Virus record (IMG/VR): IMGVR_UViG_3300021964_000659
Location: 1 to 21,426 of that record
Source of the DNA: a virus
Reading direction: 5' to 3' (one strand)
DNA: 21,426 bases
In this document: positions 1 to 7,941 of the stretch, in pieces
Layout: the number at the start of each line of letters is the position of its first letter
How positions within the stretch are numbered: position 1 is the first letter of the stretch
Notes under the pieces: generated by a model
What the model saw: the letters and a program-made list of their open reading frames with translations, nothing else
Databases searched by the model: none
What the model was told of the DNA's origin: nothing
Made by a program: the position numbers and the translations under genes

Positions 1-451
1 CATCATTAGTAGGTGCTTCTGGACATGTATGTCTAAGTCTCCACCCCTTTTTAGATGGGTGAGGAATATCAAAGTTTTTCTTTCTTGATAAGATATGAAG
101 ACCACAACGAGAAACAACTTCTCCTTGGGCAATCACATGTAATCCTACATTAACACTAAAGTTTGTGTCAACATTTCCCATGAATGCTGCAGGTCCTACA
201 ACAGCGAGAGAATATGGATTACTAATTCCCATACAAAGGGAACCAGGGATAACTGGTGGTGGTGACTCTGGGTTAACCAGAGGACCAATCATAGATGATG
301 CCCAGACATTTGGGAATGTTGCCGTTCCTGTGATAGTAGGGCCCTGTAAGTAAGCAGAACCTCTAATTTCTGCTAGTCCTCTACCTAATGCTTCTGGTTT
401 CCCAAGACCACAAAATAATCTTTTACCAACATTTATATCAGATACTTTCAT
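1..451 (-). CDS. Virion structural protein (tail/fibre type), C-terminus cut by window edge
   Basis: Only the first 150 codons are present; the frame runs off the left edge without a stop. It starts at the ATG at 451, which overlaps the TGA of the upstream gene as ATGA, so translation is probably coupled. The protein begins MKVSDINVGKRLF, is rich in Gly, Pro and beta-branched residues, and near the truncated end has the stretch FDIPHPSKKGWRLRHTC. From memory this resembles a motif (FDIxHP...RLxHxCxEGPE) common in cyanophage structural proteins with fibre-like repeats, but I could not search it. It lies last in the hub operon as seen here, which fits an accessory baseplate or fibre part. No signal peptide or membrane segment is visible. 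Function beyond virion structure is inference. Confidence 0.7.
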   Translation of the reverse strand, partial: MKVSDINVGKRLFCGLGKPEALGRGLAEIRGSAYLQGPTITGTATFPNVWASSMIGPLVNPESPPPVIPGSLCMGISNPYSLAVVGPAAFMGNVDTNFSVNVGLHVIAQGEVVSRCGLHILSRKKNFDIPHPSKKGWRLRHTCPEAPTND

Positions 452-1023
452 AATTTGTTTTGCTCCTCGTTAAGTGAACCACCTAAAGATCCTTTAAGTT
501 TGGTTGCTCCATCGGCAGCATCAATAAGACCACCGTACATATTTAAAATACCTTTACCAATCATATTTACAGTATTTTCCGAAAATATTTTTGTACTTAC
601 TGTTGAACTGACATCGATGATTTGAGATTTGATAATAACTTTTTCATTGGAATCAATGGTGATGACACCATTTTCACCATCAGGTCCAGATGCAATTAAA
701 TCAATATTAACACCTTCGATTCTCACTCTACCACTGGGTGCCCGAAGTATAAGGTCACCACTTACTGCTTCTACATATACACCTGGTTGATCTTTTGGTG
801 CATTATCACCTGCTCTTACTTGAAAGGAACCAGGAGAACGACAAATCGTTCCATACTTTCTATGAGGTTCACCAGATGAATCTAACGTAATATAATGATT
901 ATTGGATGCACCATTTCTTAGCATCACTGCAGATTGAACATTATCTTGAGTGAGATGTCCAAATTTTATTTCACCTTCTGCCGTTCCATATCTAACAGTA
1001 TGATAATTTTTAAGTTGTGCCAT
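448..1023 (-). CDS. Beta-helical baseplate spike-like protein (detached gp5 C-terminal needle type)
   Basis: 191 aa from the ATG at 1023, chosen because it forms TAATG with the stop of the preceding hub gene; an alternative ATG 18 nt upstream would add only six residues. The middle (about residues 70-165) is built of short alternating hydrophobic/polar strands such as GVYVEAVSGDLILRAPSG and VRIEGVNIDLIASG, then KVIIKSQIIDVSSTVSTKIF. This is the look of a VgrG/gp5-type beta-helix or needle. T4 gp5 carries such a needle after its lysozyme domain; here the needle-like segment is a separate protein directly after the OB-fold hub gene. Role inferred: central spike that contacts the envelope first. 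The C-terminus is polar and disordered (GSLNEEQNKL). A generic structural beta protein is the alternative. Confidence 0.6.
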   Translation of the reverse strand: MAQLKNYHTVRYGTAEGEIKFGHLTQDNVQSAVMLRNGASNNHYITLDSSGEPHRKYGTICRSPGSFQVRAGDNAPKDQPGVYVEAVSGDLILRAPSGRVRIEGVNIDLIASGPDGENGVITIDSNEKVIIKSQIIDVSSTVSTKIFSENTVNMIGKGILNMYGGLIDAADGATKLKGSLGGSLNEEQNKL

Positions 1024-3392
1024 TAAAATTTGCCCACACAATCAATTACAGTAACAACCTTATCTTGCCCCATTGGTTCTTTCAGTTTATCTGATCCAAC
1101 TCTATCTATACAAAGTTTTGGTATCAATACTGCATTATAACCTGTATCAGACTGAATGTAAAGTTGTGGGAATTCAGTAAATCCTTCACCACCTTCAGTA
1201 ACTTTAATAGATGCGACTCTTCCTTGTTGGTCAAACTTAGGTTCTGCAGAGGCACCATTGTCTGGTCTTATCACAATCTTATCACCTTCAGTGTAATTTA
1301 TACCTGCATCAACTATATTGATTTCACAAAGATAAAGTATTGCAGGATAAGAACCAGAAGAAGATGATGGATAGACTCCAGAGAATCTAGAATAATCTGG
1401 TTTAGGAGAAGTAAACACTCCTGGTCTAGTGACTATTACTTCATCACCACCACAGATTTCTTCACCACCACCCTGATCACCTTCCTGTGGTTCTGTGACT
1501 ATACAGACACCAGGAGGAAGAGTAACTTCATCACCAGGGTTTACAACAATAATATTTCCTGGTGGTTTTGGAACATCATAACTACCGTCAGGGTGTTTTA
1601 CAATCGAATCCTCTGGATCTGCCCAAGTATATTCATTTCCACCTCTACTACCATCAGGTGCAGAAAGATATCCAGTACCAGGATCGAGAATGTCAATACC
1701 AGTAACACCAGACTGAATATTTCCATTTTCATCAGTGTAATCTTCAACAATTGGTCTTATTACCGCACCTTTACCTTTTCCACAATTATCAAATACATTA
1801 CCATAAGTCCTTTCTTTATCATATCCAATACCAAAACTTATCATATCGATACCAATAACTTCTCCTGCTGTAGATATAATCAGATTACCTAATGCACCAG
1901 TACCACCAGCACCAAAAAATTCAGCCAAAGGTGGACCACAAAGTTGTGGACCAATATTACAAGCATCTAATCCCAATATATCACTTGTATTAAAATTAAA
2001 TTCAGGATTAGTAATATCTTCTGCAACACTCTGGGCATTAGCTGCAATATTTTTTGCCTTATTGATAATAGAGTCTATGTCACCTTTACTAATTTGTTTT
2101 GCACCACTTAGAATATTCCATTCATTTACAGATGAGCACTCAGGTTTTTCTTCACATGATAAAAATGATAAGAGATCAGTAAGGAGACCTAAAACATCAC
2201 CAACAATAGATGCTACCTGACCTACAAGTGATGTGATACCACTTAAAGCATTATTAATTTCTCTTGAAATCTCACCAATAATTTGACCAAGCGTATTGGC
2301 AACTAAATTTTCAATCACACATTTAGCACCATTGATAATTTTATTTGCAGCATCTTGTAGAAATGCACCTATTTGACCGATAAGTAATTTTATAAATTTT
2401 CTAAACAGACATGCAATTAAATCATTGAGAGTATCAACGGCTTTTTTTAATTCAGGTCTTTCATTTGGAAACAATAAGAAATAGGTATCCTTCATAATAT
2501 TATTCACTTTATTAGTAACAAATTTTTGAATTTGTTTAAATACCCATTTAATTCCCTCAGAAGCTTTCTCTGTTGCCCAACTTAGTTTTTCATTAATAAA
2601 ATTTTGTAGTTCATTAACATTACCAGTAATAGCTTTTGAATAATTATAGATTGACTTCTGTGCTTTTTGAATCTCTACAATAGTATTCTGGATATCTTTT
2701 TGAATTTTACCTAAAGGAATTGGTTCACAATCAGATGGTTGAGCAAAAGGTTGACTTTGTTCTTGGGCACTAGCCTCAGATGCTGCATCCTTTTTTGCAT
2801 TAGACTGTGTTGCTGACTCATTGACGGTAGGATTGTTTGGTTCTTTAGTTTTACTACCTTGTGAGTTTGTTTTACCTTCGGTTTGGGCACCAGTCTGTCT
2901 AACAATCTCACCACCCTTATCGACATTGAACGAAGTATATGCTACCTTATCACTTTCTGTATAACCACTGAATGGGACAAATCTTGCATTTGGTATATTT
3001 TTACTTACTGCGGCATATTCATTATTACCGAGAATACCCATGATGACTGGCATCTGAGCATCTTCACCATCCATGAAGAAGCCAAATACAAAATCACCTT
3101 GAGATATATTTGCAGTTTGTGATCCAGATCTACCACCACCTCCTGCGGTGGTAGGATACATGACATATGCCCAAGGCAGTTCATCATCAGGTATTTCATC
3201 AATATTAGCCGTGTGGTATCCCATGATACGGACACGATATCTCTCACCAAAACCTTTTATATCATTATTTGTTCCTATAGGAGATCCAGGTTTATTATCT
3301 TTCCATGTGGATTCTGGGGCAATCTGACCTAACCACCAGATAAACCCATCTCTACCTACAAAATATCTTTTAAAGAGTCCTTGTTCTATCAT
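1023..3392 (-). CDS. gp5: gp5-like baseplate hub protein, OB-fold domain without lysozyme
   Basis: 789 aa. Residues about 47-121 (GERYRVRIMGYHT, DELPWAYVMYP, GDFVFGFFMDGEDAQMPVIMGIL) match the OB-fold entry domain of T4 gp5 and related hub proteins. A polar Gln/Ser/Lys linker (165-220) leads to a long amphipathic, partly hydrophobic helical region (225-410). The rest (about 500-789) contains beta segments ending in G-x-G-[YF], such as MISFGIGY, IDILDPGTGY and IKVTEGGEGF, repeated around a Pro/Gly-rich spacer. I see nothing like the T4 lysozyme domain; T4 gp5 is 575 aa and carries one. The start ATG overlaps the upstream gp27-like stop as ATGA. Role: central hub below the tube, with gp27. The helical and repeat regions are of unknown function. 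Confidence 0.75.
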   Translation of the reverse strand: MIEQGLFKRYFVGRDGFIWWLGQIAPESTWKDNKPGSPIGTNNDIKGFGERYRVRIMGYHTANIDEIPDDELPWAYVMYPTTAGGGGRSGSQTANISQGDFVFGFFMDGEDAQMPVIMGILGNNEYAAVSKNIPNARFVPFSGYTESDKVAYTSFNVDKGGEIVRQTGAQTEGKTNSQGSKTKEPNNPTVNESATQSNAKKDAASEASAQEQSQPFAQPSDCEPIPLGKIQKDIQNTIVEIQKAQKSIYNYSKAITGNVNELQNFINEKLSWATEKASEGIKWVFKQIQKFVTNKVNNIMKDTYFLLFPNERPELKKAVDTLNDLIACLFRKFIKLLIGQIGAFLQDAANKIINGAKCVIENLVANTLGQIIGEISREINNALSGITSLVGQVASIVGDVLGLLTDLLSFLSCEEKPECSSVNEWNILSGAKQISKGDIDSIINKAKNIAANAQSVAEDITNPEFNFNTSDILGLDACNIGPQLCGPPLAEFFGAGGTGALGNLIISTAGEVIGIDMISFGIGYDKERTYGNVFDNCGKGKGAVIRPIVEDYTDENGNIQSGVTGIDILDPGTGYLSAPDGSRGGNEYTWADPEDSIVKHPDGSYDVPKPPGNIIVVNPGDEVTLPPGVCIVTEPQEGDQGGGEEICGGDEVIVTRPGVFTSPKPDYSRFSGVYPSSSSGSYPAILYLCEINIVDAGINYTEGDKIVIRPDNGASAEPKFDQQGRVASIKVTEGGEGFTEFPQLYIQSDTGYNAVLIPKLCIDRVGSDKLKEPMGQDKVVTVIDCVGKF

Positions 3393-4702
3393 TTAAATCC
3401 CGTTTTCTTACCAAATGAATCTCTAACCAGAGCGAGTCTTGTAAAAGTTTCTCTTGGAGTAACTCTGTGACATACACTTGCTACCATATATATACCCCCT
3501 GTCTGTGGGTTTTTCTCTTTAACTCTATCTCCAGTAACCTCAGGGAAATCACATTGAATAATGTCACCTGCTTTAATACTAAAATCTGCTGCAATAGTCA
3601 CATTTGTTTTAACAGTAAACATTTGATTATATCTCATCACAGACTGTGCCATTGTGTTCTCGGCATCATAATTTGGAGAAGTTGAATTCTTCTTCCATTG
3701 TTCTAACTGTTCGTTACCTGTCCCATCAGGCATAGCACCAACATCAAATACATGACTCATCAATCTTGTTGGAGTTTCGGTAAATTCTTTTGCAACTAAG
3801 TCACCACCAAAGTATTTTCCTGCTTTACCAATGTTGTCAGGGTTGTACTTGAATTCTTTAACATAATAATCCATAGAGAATGGATTAAAGTAGATTGCTC
3901 TACTATTATATGTTCCAAGAGTGAGATTTTGTTTGAGGTCTATGTCACTATCAATAGAATAGTCAAGTATATTCCCATCATATCCCACTGGAGGTTCTCC
4001 AGTATTATTGAACATATATTTTTTGACTGGTTCTTCTTCAAATATTTTATCAATAGACCTAAAGTTGAATCCGTCTCTGGTTTGATAAAAAAGAAACCCA
4101 GCTCTTGACCCTACATCTTTATCTGGTACTGCCTTAGATGCTAGCCAAGTACAGGTATAAAATGGTTTTCTATCATTCCCTATGAAATTATAAGTGAGTG
4201 AGGTGTTATCTACTTGTTCAATTTTTACATCACCAAGAGAATTAAGTATTTCCTTTACATGATCAGATATTTTTCCTTCATATCTTTTTATTACTCTTTG
4301 TTGTTCATTTGCAAAATATTCCTTTGATGCAAAATCAACAAAGAATACATCCTTTGATGTACCAGAGTCAGTATCTCTTACTCTATTGACATACAAACCT
4401 TTCATTGGTTTGAATGTAAGTTTGTTTTCATTATTATCTTCAATGACTATATCAGTTCTCTCCCCACCTCTGATTGGTAAAGCATCTAACACACCTTTCG
4501 ATGATTTAATCGCACCACCATCTGATTCATAACCACTATCAACAATAACTGCTGTTGCTGTGACATTATTTGATAAGACACTCTCGTAGTATCTAAATTC
4601 AACTACACCACCAGATAAGTCAATCGCTTTGTCAGACTGATTTGATGATATTTTGAACTTCTGAATATTACCAGGAGATGTTGGAGCGTTTTGTGATGGC
4701 AT
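3389..4702 (-). CDS. gp27: gp27-like baseplate hub protein
   Basis: 437 aa. In phages of this type the protein between the tape-measure-type genes and the gp5-type hub gene forms the gp27/gpD ring connecting tube and spike. Features that fit are the N-terminal beta region, the mid-part FVDFASKEYFANEQQRVIKR, and the C-terminal strand block ITIAADFSIKAGDIIQCDFPE followed by GGIYMVASVCHRVTPRETFT, which resembles the second tube-like domain of such hub proteins. Assignment rests on these segments plus synteny with T4 (26-51-27), since gp27 is poorly conserved. The ATG forms TAATG with the upstream stop, and its own stop overlaps the next start as ATGA, so hub subunits are probably made in linked amounts. 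A generic tail structural protein is the alternative. Confidence 0.6.
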   Translation of the reverse strand: MPSQNAPTSPGNIQKFKISSNQSDKAIDLSGGVVEFRYYESVLSNNVTATAVIVDSGYESDGGAIKSSKGVLDALPIRGGERTDIVIEDNNENKLTFKPMKGLYVNRVRDTDSGTSKDVFFVDFASKEYFANEQQRVIKRYEGKISDHVKEILNSLGDVKIEQVDNTSLTYNFIGNDRKPFYTCTWLASKAVPDKDVGSRAGFLFYQTRDGFNFRSIDKIFEEEPVKKYMFNNTGEPPVGYDGNILDYSIDSDIDLKQNLTLGTYNSRAIYFNPFSMDYYVKEFKYNPDNIGKAGKYFGGDLVAKEFTETPTRLMSHVFDVGAMPDGTGNEQLEQWKKNSTSPNYDAENTMAQSVMRYNQMFTVKTNVTIAADFSIKAGDIIQCDFPEVTGDRVKEKNPQTGGIYMVASVCHRVTPRETFTRLALVRDSFGKKTGFK

Positions 4703-7700
4703 TATCCTTGTTTATATAAGAATCCCATAAGTTGAGATTTATAATAACTATTTAATACCTCTTTTGTAGAAGGACCTCCCATCATAGGAACTCCTCCACC
4801 ACCTCCTCCACCAGGAGTTGTTTGGGATGGTATTGGGAATGGAGTTATTCCGCCACCCTGTGAATAACCAGATTCATATGGAGCACGTCTATCAATACCA
4901 TTTCTTGATTGTGAAGCGGTTTGTTGTGGAGATAAATTTATACTCTGTCCATGTGCCTGACCCACTGGACCAGCAGAATTCAAAATCAGGTGACCAACAT
5001 ATGGTGAAGGATTTCCCATTCCACCATATCTGGTACCATCTTTCTTATTATCAACCTCAAAGTGTAAATGTGGTCCAGTAGAACTACCTCTACCTCTATC
5101 ACCACTTGCTCCACCAGTTTGACCAAGAGGAACACCAGCAGGTATCCTTTGTCCTTTTCTTACAAGTATTTTATTTAAGTGTGCAAGTCTAAATTGTAAT
5201 CCTAATGATGGTGCCCATGCATCAACAACATTTCCGTAACCGTGTCCTGGTGCTCTTCCATGCAATCCTGCAAACACAATTTCAACTTCAACATCCAATG
5301 CAACATATGTTCCCTCTGGTGTTCCAATATCAATACCTCCATGTAGTCTTCCCCATCTTTGACCATATCCAGATGTAACTGGGAAACCACTTACTTTTTG
5401 ACCTTTTTGTGCACCAGTAGTTGCACCTTTCCTTTGTATCATACCAGATACATTTTGTCCTATACTTGCAAGTTGAGCTTGTTGAGCAGATGGTGATGAC
5501 GGAGTGATATTACTAATCATCTGAGATACTTTAGCATAATCTGCACCATCTTTAGCAGTAGCTGACTGACCACCTCTGATGAGTGCTGCATTACTATCAC
5601 CAACTACAATGTCTGGTTTATACTTATTCTTGATTGCTCTGGCACTTGATGGTGTCAAATGAACATAATTACCCAATAAATCGATAGGCGCATAAACACC
5701 ATAGTCAATCCTACAACCCATCTCTGCTGCAGCTGTAGTTACACCCTGATATGGGGCTGTAATAACCACACTACCTTTAGGATTATTCTTAACAACCAGT
5801 TTATCTGATGGGGGTACAACGATAACAGTATAACCCTTGTCCATCAATCCTTTGATAAGTTTTTTGGTCGCGGATACGATGTAAGATTTGTTCCTACCCC
5901 ATTCATTGGTACCATATGCCAAGACAGCAATTTTTTGTTGAGCACTACCAGTCTGTTGTGTTATTGTATTAAAATTAGGAGCATTTCCACTAACTGTTCC
6001 TGTGTAATTCCAATCCCAACCAAAATAATTATTTGGCGCACCAGATTGTCTTATGATTTCTCCCTTTCTCTGATTTCTATATCCTCCACTATAGTTTGTA
6101 AAATCAGTTCTACCACCCAAAAAGTCTTTTGCATTCTTCATTAATGTGGGGTTATTAATAACCGCTGCAGTCTTTTCAACTTCTGATGTATTTTTCCATC
6201 CTGCAGCAAGTGCTGCCGATTGAGCATCAACAATATTATACCACTCATCATTGGGTTTACCGTATCCATTTTTTGATCCGTTTGGATAATCCCAAGTGGG
6301 TTGAAATTGTGTTTGTCCAAGAATCAAATCTCTTATATTTTTAGAACTATATGCTCCAGACGCAGCTCTATTATAAAGTGCTTGAACAACATCCGCCCTT
6401 CCTTGATCGTCACCATCCTCTCTTGATGCAATAGCAGCAAGAGTCCAAAAGTCTGAACCTCCTCCAGAAGTTGTTGATGTTGGTGTTGTAACTGTTCCCG
6501 TAGTTCCAGTGGTTCCATTGGTTCCAGATTGGTCTAGATACCCTAATCCCGAAACTATTAATGGCTGACCTGTTGCTGGATCTATCCAAGGTTCTTCCTC
6601 AAGCATTTGTCGCCAGTAAGGCAAATTACTATATTTTCTTTTTGCTGGAACGGGTGGTATTGAACTAAATTTTTTCTTGATAAGTTCATACAGTGCTTTA
6701 CCACCCCAATCACCAATCATACCACCAAGAATGGCGCCTGCTGCTGTCCCTGCAAATGGAAATACTAATGAACCAATACCACCACCGATCCAAGCACCAA
6801 TACCACCACCGACTGCACCTACTACAGCTCTGTCAAGTGGTTCACCAAGTAACATATCAATAAAGATACTGAGAAGACCACCAACAACAGGAACTCTTTT
6901 AAATATATTGCCAATCTTTAAAATACGCTTACCACCTGTTCCAAACAAATTTTTTGCAGTTTGTTTAGATGCCTGTTGTGTTGCTCTATTGGTTGCAGTT
7001 TTTGATGCCGATCGTGATGCTTGTGTAGCAACAGTTCGTCGTCCACCCCCTCTCAGACCCTGTGCAGCACCACTTGCTCCAGCAGAGGCAGCACCACCAG
7101 TAAACTTGGATGTAACATTTTTTATAAAATTAACAAGACCAGAACCTAAACCACCAAATAATCTTTTAGCCTTAGGTACCACCTTTTTCATCAAACTCTT
7201 AAGGCCTGAACCAGCCTTCTTCATTCCTTTCCAAGCGGTATTGAAGATCCCCTTTATAGGACCACCAAAAACACTTGTAATACCAAGTATAACACTCTTT
7301 AATAATTTAAATGGATTGTTAAAATTTTGAGATAAAGTGCTAATTACATTCTCAATTTTATCGTAATTATTGAGAAGAAATAATACTAAACCACCTAGAG
7401 CAATATTCGTTAAAAAATCAAAGATATTGAAATTTTTACCTATAGTTTTTCCTACACCAAGTAATGATGAACCACCTCTTTTCCTTTCTAATTTATCTTC
7501 TTTTTTTCTAGCTTTTTCTTTTTTGTTTTTATTTTTAATTGCCTTGTTTAATTCTTTTTTTGATTTTTTTTCACTCTCAGAAACTTTGACTAACGTCTGT
7601 GCTGTCTTATCAATTTTTTCAAGTTGTTTACTAAGAGATTCAAAAGATACTTTACCAGTTGATTTTGTAGGTGATGAACTTTCCGAGGATTTTTTATATA

Positions 7701-7938
7701 CAGATTTGGGAAGTTTTACAGAAGATACTTTCTTAGCACTAGGTCTGGATTTTGTTTTTTCAGATACCTTTCTACCAATACTTTCAACTTTATTTTTAGA
7801 ACTATATTTTGATTTACCTTTGACAAACTTCTTTGCTGCACCAGAAACAGCTCTCTTAGCTCCTCCTGATACTGCACTTCTGGTGGCACCCTTTGCTATA
7901 CCACCCATCAATCCTCTTGCTAATAATGGGAGTACCAT
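4702..7938 (-). CDS. Large tail protein with glycine zipper, SleB-like, SGNH-like and M23 peptidase domains
   Basis: 1078 aa. Residues 1-165 are very basic with a charged coiled coil; hydrophobic stretches follow at 172-235, then a Gly-zipper segment at about 370-412 (GAVGGGIGAWIGGGIGSLVF). Residues 496-645 resemble SleB/Hydrolase_2 wall hydrolases (ASREDGDDQG with candidate Glu507, then QALYNRAASG and QFQPTWD). Residues 669-808 carry SGNH-type motifs in permuted order: YGTNEW (Asn678), YVHLTP (His760), VVGDSNA (Ser782). Residues 851-985 are an M23/LytM zinc endopeptidase: HGGID (His866, Asp870), LAH (His920), HLHFEV (His957, His959). A Gly-rich tail ends the protein. Start at 7938 has AGGA 6 nt upstream, overlapping the upstream stop. 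Likely tail-tip or tape-measure-like protein that opens the peptidoglycan during infection. Confidence 0.8.
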   Translation of the reverse strand: MVLPLLARGLMGGIAKGATRSAVSGGAKRAVSGAAKKFVKGKSKYSSKNKVESIGRKVSEKTKSRPSAKKVSSVKLPKSVYKKSSESSSPTKSTGKVSFESLSKQLEKIDKTAQTLVKVSESEKKSKKELNKAIKNKNKKEKARKKEDKLERKRGGSSLLGVGKTIGKNFNIFDFLTNIALGGLVLFLLNNYDKIENVISTLSQNFNNPFKLLKSVILGITSVFGGPIKGIFNTAWKGMKKAGSGLKSLMKKVVPKAKRLFGGLGSGLVNFIKNVTSKFTGGAASAGASGAAQGLRGGGRRTVATQASRSASKTATNRATQQASKQTAKNLFGTGGKRILKIGNIFKRVPVVGGLLSIFIDMLLGEPLDRAVVGAVGGGIGAWIGGGIGSLVFPFAGTAAGAILGGMIGDWGGKALYELIKKKFSSIPPVPAKRKYSNLPYWRQMLEEEPWIDPATGQPLIVSGLGYLDQSGTNGTTGTTGTVTTPTSTTSGGGSDFWTLAAIASREDGDDQGRADVVQALYNRAASGAYSSKNIRDLILGQTQFQPTWDYPNGSKNGYGKPNDEWYNIVDAQSAALAAGWKNTSEVEKTAAVINNPTLMKNAKDFLGGRTDFTNYSGGYRNQRKGEIIRQSGAPNNYFGWDWNYTGTVSGNAPNFNTITQQTGSAQQKIAVLAYGTNEWGRNKSYIVSATKKLIKGLMDKGYTVIVVPPSDKLVVKNNPKGSVVITAPYQGVTTAAAEMGCRIDYGVYAPIDLLGNYVHLTPSSARAIKNKYKPDIVVGDSNAALIRGGQSATAKDGADYAKVSQMISNITPSSPSAQQAQLASIGQNVSGMIQRKGATTGAQKGQKVSGFPVTSGYGQRWGRLHGGIDIGTPEGTYVALDVEVEIVFAGLHGRAPGHGYGNVVDAWAPSLGLQFRLAHLNKILVRKGQRIPAGVPLGQTGGASGDRGRGSSTGPHLHFEVDNKKDGTRYGGMGNPSPYVGHLILNSAGPVGQAHGQSINLSPQQTASQSRNGIDRRAPYESGYSQGGGITPFPIPSQTTPGGGGGGGVPMMGGPSTKEVLNSYYKSQLMGFLYKQG

Positions 7939-7941
7939 ATC

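Noticed and set aside
6677-7330. 217-aa Pro-rich open frame on the plus strand
   Set aside because: Antisense of the Gly/Ala-rich glycine-zipper region, which automatically yields Pro/Ala-rich frames; no independent start signals.
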